This document shows positions 25,529 to 34,106 of a stretch of DNA of 35,259 nt, in pieces. The position numbers and the translations under genes are program-made. Location: contig JBFLYA010000013.1 in assembly GCA_040757115.1 (NCBI GenBank), positions 1 through 35,259 of the forward strand, read 5' to 3'. A model generated the notes under the pieces. That model had not been told where the DNA came from, did not search any database, and saw only the letters and a program-made list of their open reading frames with translations. Numbering within the stretch: position 1 is the first letter of the stretch; each line of letters starts with the position of its first letter. The stretch comes from a bacterium (GTDB taxonomy: Bacteria; UBA9089; CG2-30-40-21; SBAY01).

Positions 25529-26587
25529 TTATTCTTCCCTTTTAATCTTTTTTACCTTTGGAACTTCTGATTCTTCTTTCGTTAGTGAAGATTTCGTAGA
25601 TTCAACTTGTCGCTTCTCTTTATCTATATCTTCTATTCTGACGATGAAAATATCAGAACCTTCGCCTATCATACCTATAAAGAGTAATTTTTTACTATCA
25701 GTAGACCATGATAGTTCCCGCCATATTTTTGGTACATTCTCAATTTTTCTCAATCCACTTCCATCACTATTTATAAGCCACACCTCTCCACTTCCACCAA
25801 AGATAGCCATTTTTTTATCCGGAGACCATATTAAACCACAACCTGTATTTTCCATAATTAATTTATTTGTTCCATCAGGATTTTTTATCCAAAGGTCTAT
25901 CTTGGGTAATTTTTTCTCTCCAGTAATAACTGGGATTTCCCCTTCTTTTAAAGGAATACCATCTGCTGTAAAATAGAATTTCTGACTTACTGGGAAAGCT
26001 AGTGCTCTCCGAACTTGTTCCATTTCTCTAATCTTACTATGTTTCTCAAAGATAATGGTATGTCCTTCTCCGGGTGCCCAAATTGGTTCGTATTCATCAT
26101 ATGGGTCACCACCTAATACTTCCATCTTTTTTGTATTGACATCTATTACTACACATCTTCCAGGGTCAAACCTATGCCATGAAGTTTGAGCACATAAGAT
26201 TTTAGTATCATCAGGAGACCATTTTGGAAGTCTATAACTCATTATATCGTTAGGCTTAGGAGTAAGACATATTTCTTCTGTCCCATCAACATTCATTATC
26301 CAAAGAGTATCCCTATCTTTCCCTGTTTCTAAAATCCCATTTCTATCTGTATCTTCTCTCAATATATAAGCAATCTTCCTTCCATCATGTGACCAAGTTG
26401 GCTCCATCTTCATAGTTTTAGGGACAGTAGGAGTTATTTGTATAGCTTTTATAGACAACTCACTACTTTCTACTTTCTTAGATCCTTCTCCCATAAACTT
26501 GCTTTTGGCTATACCTACTCCAACAAGAAATAGTACCCCAAGAATAATCAATAATAGATTAATAAAAAATTTATTATTTTTGATCAT
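25529..26587 (-). CDS. Membrane-anchored TolB-like (PD40) beta-propeller protein
   Basis: This 352-aa protein has one N-terminal hydrophobic segment (FFINLLLIILGVLFLVGVG) acting as signal or anchor, followed by PD40/WD40-like blades. Motifs include PTWSHDGRKIAYI, PKWSPDDTKILCA, IWAPGEGHTIIF, LIWSPDKKMAIFG and LSWSTDSKKLLFI, with typical LWIMNVDGTEE and LINSDGSGLRKI turns. The first blade has an inserted DTDRNGILETGKDRD loop, like a calcium-binding loop. The C-terminus is a charged Lys/Glu tail. I took the ATG at 26587, with GAGAGGTGA eight bases upstream, over the in-frame GTG at 26596, which overlaps that ribosome site. It is not the canonical TolB of the Tol-Pal system: no Pal or TolA is nearby and it is anchored. 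It lies 25 bases after the transglycosylase giant, so they are probably co-transcribed. Confidence 0.85.
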   Translation of the reverse strand: MIKNNKFFINLLLIILGVLFLVGVGIAKSKFMGEGSKKVESSELSIKAIQITPTVPKTMKMEPTWSHDGRKIAYILREDTDRNGILETGKDRDTLWIMNVDGTEEICLTPKPNDIMSYRLPKWSPDDTKILCAQTSWHRFDPGRCVVIDVNTKKMEVLGGDPYDEYEPIWAPGEGHTIIFEKHSKIREMEQVRRALAFPVSQKFYFTADGIPLKEGEIPVITGEKKLPKIDLWIKNPDGTNKLIMENTGCGLIWSPDKKMAIFGGSGEVWLINSDGSGLRKIENVPKIWRELSWSTDSKKLLFIGMIGEGSDIFIVRIEDIDKEKRQVESTKSSLTKEESEVPKVKKIKREE

Positions 26588-26612
26588 TTTGATCACCTCT
26601 CAAAATTTTGTT

Positions 26613-29600
26613 TTAATGATCTTCTAACCATTGAGCTTCACTATAGTTGTATGGTGCATTAGGATATGTCCATGACTTCAGAAGTATATTTAACCTCTGT
26701 TTTATTTGAATTGCATACCTTATCGATTCTTCTGACATTAAATCATCTCTTACAATATACATCCAAGCATAACTCCTTAGTATTTGACCTACTCCTAATT
26801 CTCCTCCGTTATATCCAGCTAATGCCTTAGCTAACAAATCAATATTGTCATCTCCACTGACTTGACAGTAATTAAAAGCAGTATTTAAGCAGGGCACATT
26901 CATATACTGAGCCCCTGCTAATAAATTTCCATCGGGTGCATATAAGTTAGTATTTGCTGGTATATTGCCTAAATTATTATATGCCAAACTATTAAATGGT
27001 TGGATTTGTAAGAATCCTAATGCACCTCTAAAAGATATAGTAATTCTTCTATTCTGCCAGTGAGTGCCACTTGATTCCTGCTCTATCATGCCTCGCAAAA
27101 GTTCCTCTTCATCTGTACTATCAGGTGGAATATCTGTAATAATTCCTTCTGGTAGATTAGTAATATCAGCAGATGCATCCTCTCGCCATTGTGGAAACCG
27201 AGCATCATTTTGTGTAATTGTATTTTCTGCAAAGACATCTAACGCATTTTGAAAGTTATTACGATGATTAAGTAAATTTGTAATCGTATCTGCATTAACC
27301 TGGCTACCAGGTGGATTTAACTGATTTTCTGATAACCAGGTACCTTGATTTGCTCTCTTAAATCTAATCACCTCTTCTCTTGTATGAGGACCATACATAC
27401 CATCTATTTGATTTCCAATAAAATCATAGCATATAAACCTGAGTAAATTCTGCATCCTTTCTACATCATACCCATTTATATTCTCCTGTAAAACTCTACT
27501 TCCACTTCTTCTAACACCTGGATTAGAATACCCATCTGTCGGGTTAGTATCTACTACCGTACTTGTTGCTGGTTCTATACCAGGATACTCTGCTCGAATT
27601 ATTATATCACCTAATTGCCGAGTAGTCCTTATATGTAAGTGTCCTGTTGCTATTCCATTTTGAGTTAGCCCACTGGTTGTTCGTCTTCCTCTAAAATCTC
27701 CATAAGTTTGTCCTTGAACTACTCTAAATGTAACCAAATGATTATTGTCATCTGTATCTATTGGTTCCCCTGCATCTACTATACCATCATTATCAGTATC
27801 TATAATAATCTCTGCCCTTACCTCTGCTTCATGCTCTTCATCTGCTAATAGATATGAGTTTTCATCTGCCTGACCATAATGCCATGGAGTTTGTACCTGA
27901 TTATCTATATCAATTGGTCTTATGATTAATTTTATCAATCTATCCTGTGGTGGTGTAGTGTGACTTACATTTATTGCTAAATTTAGCCTGTCTTCTAAAG
28001 TCTCTGGCTGTTTTACAGGCTCACCCGGTATTACTGTCATCTTTAGATCATAACATCCTTCAGTTGCATACTCATCACTATCCTGTCTATGCCCATCCCA
28101 CCTAAAAAATGGGTTAAAATCTGGAGTTGTCGGCTCTGGCTTGGAGATAATTTCTTTAAAGACTAATTTTTGAGTCTGGGAATTATATATCTCTATTATA
28201 ACACCTCCACAACTATCCTGTAAATAATAAATTATATCTGAATAAGTTGTGGGAACTACATTATAAGGGCTTATATTATTCGGTTCAACCTTTAAAATCT
28301 TGATAAATGGCATCTTTGTGTTAGCCTGTATTTTATATATTGGCTCCACTGGATTTTCATTACCATTTGCATCCTTAGCAGTAATGATGTAATAATAAGT
28401 AGTTCCTGACTCTAATCCAGTATCATTGTAATAATTATGATTTCTATCAGTATTCCAGAATATATTTGTGTAAGGACCATTTGGAGTTTGACTTTTATAA
28501 AGATTGTATCTATCAAAATCAGCCTCAGTACTTCTACTCCAAATCAAATCTATCTCCGTCTCCTTCTCAGTAATATCAGTAACAGTCGGTCTTGCAGGAG
28601 GGGTGGTATCTGGTGGTGGTTCTTCGGTATATGGTGTAGCATAAGATTCATTTGAGGCATCAGTTTCTATGCCAAACTCACTTTCTGCCTTGACATAGTA
28701 ATAGTAAGTAGTATCTGCTATTACATCCGTATCATCATAATAGGTATCTTTGACCAATGATGCAATTTTAGTATAATTTCCTCCTGCTGGCTTGCGATAT
28801 ACATTGTATCCTGCTACTGTATCTATACTCCCTATCCAGCCTAAATAAACTATATTCTCTCCTCCAATAGCAGATAATCCCCACGGTGGCTCTGGTTTAG
28901 TTAAATCCTTTGGTATCTCAGAGTTTATTTGAGATAATTCACTCTCATTACCTGAGGTATCTACTGCGGTTATACCATAATAATATCTTTGTCCTGAAGT
29001 TAATTGATATGCAGTAAATGAGGTATTAGTAATATTATATGCTAACCCATCATATTTATAATAATAACTCTCCTTAGTTGGCGTACCTCTATCTCCTTCA
29101 TAAATATTGTAGTAACTCACATCATTATCAGGTGGTGCGGTCCATGATAGATCAAGTTCACTGCCATTACCTGGATCATTAATCTGTAAATTAGTCGGAG
29201 GAGCAGGAGGGGTGATATCTCCTGGTGATAAAGGAGCAGCAGAAACTACTGAAGAGGCTTCTGATTCATTCCAATAATTATCTATGGCAGTGACTATAAA
29301 ATAATATGGTTTTAATTCAGTTAAGTTACTAAATGTATAATCAGTTATATTCTTATCAACAAAAATACAATAATCAAAATTATAAGGAGTAATATATTCA
29401 TCATCCTTTATATGCACACAATAGTAATTTAAATCTAATTCAGAATTGGGATTCCATGATACTGTAATTTGTAGTACATCTGGTGCAGCCTGTAGTCCGG
29501 TAGGCTTTGATGGAGGTGTAGCATCTAATACTACTACCTGTATAGTATCTGTACCTGGATTACCCGCACCATCCTCTACATATAACTTAGTGGTATATGT

Positions 29601-31538
29601 CCTGGGGTCCCAAAAAGTCCAGTAAACTATCTCTCCTTCTTTATCATAATATCCATCATTTTCAAAGTCCCATTTATATGTTACTATTTCACAATCATCA
29701 TAAGATGCACTACCATCAAACCGGACTGTTTCTTCTTCATATACCCATTTATCATAACCGGCATCTGCTATTGGCGGTTGTCTATCAACTATTATTACTT
29801 GTGGTAAAGTACAGGTCCCCATATTCCCGGCGGCATCTTGAGCCCTGTACCAACAATATTTTTCACCATCTGTATCATAATAGTGTGCAACAGAAGTTGT
29901 TCCAGGAGGAATTTCAAGCCAGGTACCGCCATTACCCCAATAGTCTGCTGTCCAATTTATCCATGTTTTAATCACTCCAACATTATCATCATTCCTTAAA
30001 GTGGCATAAATAGTCCCATCATTATCATACTTAGTATCAGTATCTTTGTCATCCCCTAACTTCATTATCCATGCTTCTGGTAAAGTAGTATCTCTTACTG
30101 TAACTGTTATAATATCGGTATCAGTATTTTCAACATTATCTGTCACCCGCAGTTTTACTTTATATACCCCTGGGTCATCATAAGTATGATAAATAAATGA
30201 AAGCCAACTCCAGTCATCATATTTACCATCATTTTCCCAGTCCCATTCATATTTAGATATGCCAATATTATCTATTGAACCACTGGCACTAAATTCTGTT
30301 GAGGTATCTTCATCTATTTCTTTATCGCCACCTGCATCTGCTGTAGGTGGAGTTTTATCTATGGTGATATAATCATAAGTTTTGTTTTCATTCCCCGCTT
30401 TATCTTGAACTTTGTACCAGCAATATCTTTGACCCTCTCCAATATAAACATACCACTCAGATTTATGTGAAGGTGATATTTCTATCCAGGTACCACCATT
30501 ACCAAATTCATCTGTTGTCCAATTTATCCATGCGTTACTAACCCCAGCTCCATAATCCCAGTTATCTAATGTAGCATATACCCAGCCATCATTATCATAC
30601 AAATTATTCCCACCTTCTTCATCACCTAATACTACACTACAACCTGGCTTAGTATTATCAACTTTAACAGTAATATTCTTTTCTGCATTATTACCAGCCT
30701 TATCTACGGTGATATAAGATATATCATAACTACCATCTGCATAGTTAGTGGTATTCCATGAGTAGCTGGTGGCATATGTATCCACCACACCATTAATAAT
30801 AATGCGATAATCTTCAATTCCAGAGGTAGAATCTTGAGCAGAAAAACTAACTGTAACCTGTCCTGTAAGAATAGCACCATCTTTGGGATTATAATCGGTT
30901 ATCTCAGGAGCAACCGTATCAATCCCACACCAATAACCCGGCTCTGCGTATCCTGACCAATTACCTGCATAATCTTTTGCCTTAAATCTAAAGGCATATT
31001 TATTCCCATGACTACCAGAATACCAAAAATCATAAATAGTATTTTTACAATCTTTATAGTCAATAAGATCATTAATTGCTACTTCTACATCTCCTTCTGC
31101 AACTCCTGATGTCTTATCAGAATACTCAAGGTCAATATAAAGATCGATACTCTTTACCCAGCCTTTAGGGTAATTAATAGAAACTTCAGGTGGAGTAGTA
31201 TCAAGAGTGATAGTATCATCATCAGTCATACTATCTATTGGCTCATCCCACCAAAACCATGCATATACTATTTTATTTCCTTCTCCAGATGACAATGTCC
31301 AGGATTTAGATGTTTCAAAAGGTTCCCACTCACTCCAATCTGAATCCTCATTAGCAAAACACATCCAATCTGCCTTTGGAGTTGTTGATAAGGTAAGAGT
31401 AACATCACGAGAGTTTGTATAGGGAGCATTATTATTTATTACAATTGATCCTGAAACAGCTTTTACCTCAGCAATATTCAGTAAATTCAAGATAATAGAA
31501 ATGGTAGATATGATAAAAGATAACTTCTTAATACCCAT
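26613..31538 (-). CDS. Giant PKD/Fn3 surface protein with peptidoglycan-binding and lytic transglycosylase domains (1641 aa)
   Basis: This is a probable envelope protein that binds and cuts peptidoglycan. After a signal peptide (MGIKKLSFIISTISIILNLL...) come Ig-like segments (30-390), PKD 1 (about 398-476), a YDNDGxxYATL unit seen twice, PKD 2 (about 588-671), four Fn3 domains (about 676-1073), a FlgD-like Ig (about 1080-1170), and a region with DTDNDGIVDAGEPIDTDD, a calcium-type loop. A PG_binding_1 domain (about 1350-1400: MQNLLRF, GMYGPHTREEVIRFK) and an SLT lytic transglycosylase domain (about 1476-1616) end the protein. In the latter, MIEQESSG carries the expected catalytic Glu, followed by GALGFLQIQP and ALAGYNGG. 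AAGGGG precedes the ATG. It follows the TPR gene by 25 bases. Confidence 0.9.
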   Translation of the reverse strand: MGIKKLSFIISTISIILNLLNIAEVKAVSGSIVINNNAPYTNSRDVTLTLSTTPKADWMCFANEDSDWSEWEPFETSKSWTLSSGEGNKIVYAWFWWDEPIDSMTDDDTITLDTTPPEVSINYPKGWVKSIDLYIDLEYSDKTSGVAEGDVEVAINDLIDYKDCKNTIYDFWYSGSHGNKYAFRFKAKDYAGNWSGYAEPGYWCGIDTVAPEITDYNPKDGAILTGQVTVSFSAQDSTSGIEDYRIIINGVVDTYATSYSWNTTNYADGSYDISYITVDKAGNNAEKNITVKVDNTKPGCSVVLGDEEGGNNLYDNDGWVYATLDNWDYGAGVSNAWINWTTDEFGNGGTWIEISPSHKSEWYVYIGEGQRYCWYKVQDKAGNENKTYDYITIDKTPPTADAGGDKEIDEDTSTEFSASGSIDNIGISKYEWDWENDGKYDDWSWLSFIYHTYDDPGVYKVKLRVTDNVENTDTDIITVTVRDTTLPEAWIMKLGDDKDTDTKYDNDGTIYATLRNDDNVGVIKTWINWTADYWGNGGTWLEIPPGTTSVAHYYDTDGEKYCWYRAQDAAGNMGTCTLPQVIIVDRQPPIADAGYDKWVYEEETVRFDGSASYDDCEIVTYKWDFENDGYYDKEGEIVYWTFWDPRTYTTKLYVEDGAGNPGTDTIQVVVLDATPPSKPTGLQAAPDVLQITVSWNPNSELDLNYYCVHIKDDEYITPYNFDYCIFVDKNITDYTFSNLTELKPYYFIVTAIDNYWNESEASSVVSAAPLSPGDITPPAPPTNLQINDPGNGSELDLSWTAPPDNDVSYYNIYEGDRGTPTKESYYYKYDGLAYNITNTSFTAYQLTSGQRYYYGITAVDTSGNESELSQINSEIPKDLTKPEPPWGLSAIGGENIVYLGWIGSIDTVAGYNVYRKPAGGNYTKIASLVKDTYYDDTDVIADTTYYYYVKAESEFGIETDASNESYATPYTEEPPPDTTPPARPTVTDITEKETEIDLIWSRSTEADFDRYNLYKSQTPNGPYTNIFWNTDRNHNYYNDTGLESGTTYYYIITAKDANGNENPVEPIYKIQANTKMPFIKILKVEPNNISPYNVVPTTYSDIIYYLQDSCGGVIIEIYNSQTQKLVFKEIISKPEPTTPDFNPFFRWDGHRQDSDEYATEGCYDLKMTVIPGEPVKQPETLEDRLNLAINVSHTTPPQDRLIKLIIRPIDIDNQVQTPWHYGQADENSYLLADEEHEAEVRAEIIIDTDNDGIVDAGEPIDTDDNNHLVTFRVVQGQTYGDFRGRRTTSGLTQNGIATGHLHIRTTRQLGDIIIRAEYPGIEPATSTVVDTNPTDGYSNPGVRRSGSRVLQENINGYDVERMQNLLRFICYDFIGNQIDGMYGPHTREEVIRFKRANQGTWLSENQLNPPGSQVNADTITNLLNHRNNFQNALDVFAENTITQNDARFPQWREDASADITNLPEGIITDIPPDSTDEEELLRGMIEQESSGTHWQNRRITISFRGALGFLQIQPFNSLAYNNLGNIPANTNLYAPDGNLLAGAQYMNVPCLNTAFNYCQVSGDDNIDLLAKALAGYNGGELGVGQILRSYAWMYIVRDDLMSEESIRYAIQIKQRLNILLKSWTYPNAPYNYSEAQWLEDH

Positions 31539-31563
31539 TTTACCCCTTCTTTTCGCTTACTGA

Positions 31564-32406
31564 TTATTTTAATACCCCTAATTCCTTTTTAACCTTAGTC
31601 ATCTCCTTAGCCGCTTTATCTAATACAGGTGAACTTCGAGAATCCATTAATTCTTCAAGCACTTTCAGTGCCTCCTGCAATTTCCCTTCTTCTTTTAACT
31701 CAAGTGCCTTATCAAACAATTTTTGTTGGTGTTGAAGTATTTTTTCATGCCACTCTTTGTATATTTGTTTCCTTTTCTCATCAGATATTTTGAAATGAGG
31801 AAGGGGTTTAGGCTCTGGTTTAGGTGTAAGTATTCTTTTTATCTTTTTAATAGCCATTTCTGCCTCTTTTGCTAATTTACTATCTGCTTGGGCAGTATCT
31901 ACTACCTCCTGAAAACACGCTAATGCCTCTTTAAAGTTTCTTTCACGATAATATTTAATCCCTGAATTAAATTGATAATTTGGGTAATATTCTTTAGGTA
32001 TTTCAATCTTAGGAGTCGGTTTAGGTTGAGATAATAAAGCATTTTTTCTTTTTTCTTCATTAATCTTATCAATCATATATTTAGCTTGATTAGATGCTTT
32101 AGTATCTGGATATTTTTTGATAATTGATTCAAAAATTTGTATAGCCTCATCGTATTTTTTTTGATTAGCAAATTTTATGCCGTTGACCAGTTCTATTTCT
32201 GGCAATGGATTTATTTTGGATTTTGAATCTGGGATTTGTTTAAGATGGTCTTTTAGTTCTTCAGTTCCTGTTTTTTTTAGTTTTCCTTTATCCATCATCA
32301 CTTCCTTTTCATCTATACTTAACAATTTATCTTTTTCTGCCCAGGTTATATTAAAGCAAGTAATCAAAGTTAGTATTAAAACTAAAACAATAATTTTTTT
32401 AGTCAT
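31564..32406 (-). CDS. Exported TPR protein
   Basis: This 280-aa protein has an N-terminal signal peptide (KKIIVLVLILTLITCFNITWA). The cysteine at 17 lacks a clean lipobox, so a lipoprotein is possible but not shown. At least three TPR-like helix pairs are visible: GIKFANQKKYDEAIQIFESI, SGIKYYRERNFKEALACFQE and KALELKEEGKLQEALKVLEE. They are joined by proline/lysine linkers (QPKPTPKIEIPKE, TPKPEPKPLPHFK). Such periplasmic TPR proteins (YbgF/BamD style) act as scaffolds for envelope assembly. This one probably serves the giant proteins encoded right after it (inference). A strong GGAGGTG ribosome site lies eight bases before the ATG. It is the first gene of the surface-protein block. Confidence 0.85.
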   Translation of the reverse strand: MTKKIIVLVLILTLITCFNITWAEKDKLLSIDEKEVMMDKGKLKKTGTEELKDHLKQIPDSKSKINPLPEIELVNGIKFANQKKYDEAIQIFESIIKKYPDTKASNQAKYMIDKINEEKRKNALLSQPKPTPKIEIPKEYYPNYQFNSGIKYYRERNFKEALACFQEVVDTAQADSKLAKEAEMAIKKIKRILTPKPEPKPLPHFKISDEKRKQIYKEWHEKILQHQQKLFDKALELKEEGKLQEALKVLEELMDSRSSPVLDKAAKEMTKVKKELGVLK

Positions 32407-32448
32407 TTTTTTTCACCTCCATGATTTAGTTTTAGTACACGGATTTAT

Positions 32449-32899
32449 CGGTGGTGTCTTAATCTAGCATAAAGGTTGAAATAGTGTAAGAAAAGGAGAT
32501 ATGGGGATTATGGAGATTAGGAGATAAATTCATTCTAAAATTTTGCAAAGGACTATGAATAATCTCCATCTCTCCCTGTAACCATTCAGCCACAGAGGCA
32601 CAGAGTTCACAGAGAATTAGAGAAATTAGCCACAAATGGACACGAATTAACCTGTGACATTCGATAAATGTAATGCGAACCTTTAGGTTCGCTTTCCTGC
32701 TTGCCAGAAGCGAGGCTAAAGCCTCGCACTACAAATCTTTTTATTATTCGTGTTCATTCGTGGTTATATATTCGCTCTGTGTTCTCTGTGACTCTGTGGC
32801 TATATCCCTGAACGGTTACCTCTCCCTTTTCTCCTTATCCCCTTTTGGACACCAAATTTGCATAGATTTCACTATTAGAGTTATTTTCAGACACCACCG
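32449..32899. repeat. Possible outer element with 11-bp inverted ends in the fliY-TPR gap
   Basis: CGGTGGTGTCT (32449-32459) and AGACACCACCG (32889-32899) are perfect inverted copies around 430 bp that contain the MITE-like element A2. The interior near each end shares AGTGTAAGAAA/GGAGAT-type purine runs, which recur at 35168-35200. Being an element is inference from the ends alone. Confidence 0.45.
32578..32819. mobile_element. MITE-like non-autonomous element (copy A2), inverted to A1
   Basis: This 242-bp element has ends GTAACCATTCAGCCACAGAG and, inverted from the right, GTAACCGTTCAGGGATATAG. It is flanked by perfect 8-bp direct repeats CTCTCCCT (32570-32577 and 32820-32827). Its reverse complement matches copy A1 (6647-6885) along its whole length. 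The inner palindromic sub-element lies at 32670-32732. It encodes no protein, so a transposase must act in trans. Confidence 0.9.
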
Positions 32900-33045
32900 A
32901 AAATTCGTAATCTGTGTCCGTAATTAGGCTGAAGGTTGATGGTTGAAGATTCAGGTATAGTGCCTCGTGTCTCCTCTCCTTCTCCCTTTCTCCGTTTCCC
33001 CGTTTCTCCCTTTCTCATCTGTCCTCTGATGACTGCTTGCTTATT
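32900..33045. other. Repeat remnant and polypyrimidine tract after fliY
   Basis: It opens with AATTCGTAATCTGTGTCCGT and AATTAGGCTGAAGG, blocks shared with elements 836-1024 and 6601-7002, but lacks their GTAAC ends. A polypyrimidine tract (32970-33018, CTCCTTCTCCCTTTCTCCG and similar) follows up to the fliY stop. No gene and no clear terminator hairpin are visible. Confidence 0.6.
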
Positions 33046-34065
33046 TCACCTTAACGATTCAAGTCTTTCTTCCGGAGCAATAATATCTGCAATGCGAACA
33101 CCAAAGTTATCATCAATAACGACAACTCCGCCTTTCGCAATTAATTTACCGTTGACAAAAATATCGACTGGTTCATTAGCCATTTTATCTAACTCAACAA
33201 TTGAGCCTGAACCTAAATCTAATATTTTTTTAATCGTCATTTTCTTTCGGCCAATTTCAACACTAACATTCATTGGGACATCCATTAACAGTTTTAAGTT
33301 TGCTGGTAATTGCTCTGTTTCAGTCGGTTTCAATCTGGTAAATTGAACTGGATGAACTCCCGGGGCAAATGCTGGTTTTTCTACTTCTTTAGGTTTTGCC
33401 GTCTCTCCCATAACCGTTTTAACTATTGGTTTAGCGATATTTAATGGTAGCAACTGAACTAATTTACCTTCACTTAAATCACCTAATGTCAGATTGTAAT
33501 CTACCTCAACCACTTTACTTTCGCGGAATACAGGAAGGTCTTTGGGAACACCCTTCTGGAAATCAACGATCTTTATTTTAGGTGGGGAGGCGGTTACAGT
33601 TTTACCGATGGTCGATGACAAAGACACCGCAGAAGATTCTATCATTTGTCCTAATGCCTCACCCAGGGCACCTAAATACAAATCGTTTATTTCTTCAGGT
33701 GGTGAGGTTCCATCGCCACCCATCATTAAATCGGCAATCATTGCCCCGTGTTCTTTCAGAAAAACGATATAAGTTGGTCCTTTAATTCCACCAGAATATT
33801 CTACCTCAACCACAATTGCTGTGCCGGGGACCTCTTTTGTAATACTATCCGGAGTAATCTCATTGATTTCCGGAGCGGCAATAGTTACCTGTTTATTTAA
33901 AATAGTTGAAAGTGCAGTTGCCGCGGCGTTCATTGAAGAACCAGAAATATCTTTTAAAACACTACCTTCTTCTTTAGTCAATCCTGTTGTTCCTTCTTCT
34001 TCCTCTGCCTCTTCGCCTAAAAGAGCCTCTAATTCAGCTTGTGTAAGTTCATTTCCTCCAACCAT
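33046..34065 (-). CDS. fliY: Flagellar motor switch protein FliY (CheC-like plus FliN/SpoA)
   Basis: This C-ring component of the flagellar switch is 339 aa long. The N-terminal peptide ELTQAELEALLGE (6-18) matches the CheY-P-binding motif of FliM/FliY and is followed by an acidic linker. A CheC/CheX-like domain spans about 35-220. The C-terminal FliN/SpoA domain (about 262-335) reads LLMDVPMNVSVEIGRKKMTI, then LDLGSGSIVELDK, VNGKLIAKGGVVVIDDNFGV and RIADII. The CheC-type catalytic pattern (D/S-x3-E-x2-N) is broken in both copies: D39..S43..N46 and E136..G139. CheY-P phosphatase activity is therefore doubtful. AGGAGG lies ten bases before the ATG. The gene is 41 bases after the methyltransferase gene and probably shares its promoter. 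fliM is not in the window. Confidence 0.93.
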   Translation of the reverse strand: MVGGNELTQAELEALLGEEAEEEEGTTGLTKEEGSVLKDISGSSMNAAATALSTILNKQVTIAAPEINEITPDSITKEVPGTAIVVEVEYSGGIKGPTYIVFLKEHGAMIADLMMGGDGTSPPEEINDLYLGALGEALGQMIESSAVSLSSTIGKTVTASPPKIKIVDFQKGVPKDLPVFRESKVVEVDYNLTLGDLSEGKLVQLLPLNIAKPIVKTVMGETAKPKEVEKPAFAPGVHPVQFTRLKPTETEQLPANLKLLMDVPMNVSVEIGRKKMTIKKILDLGSGSIVELDKMANEPVDIFVNGKLIAKGGVVVIDDNFGVRIADIIAPEERLESLR

Positions 34066-34106
34066 TGGATTTTCGCCTCCTTTTCACCGGTTACCAATTA
34101 CCAATT

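Noticed and set aside
25529-26587. Naming the propeller protein as tolB of the Tol-Pal system
   Set aside because: It has a membrane anchor and a charged tail, lacks a clear TolB N-terminal domain, and has no tolA, pal or tolQR neighbours.
32430-32460. ACCGATAA on the minus strand upstream of the TPR gene, like a sigma-28 (FliA) -10 box
   Set aside because: The position where TAAAGTTT should stand matches only about three of eight bases, and the box falls inside a repeat end.
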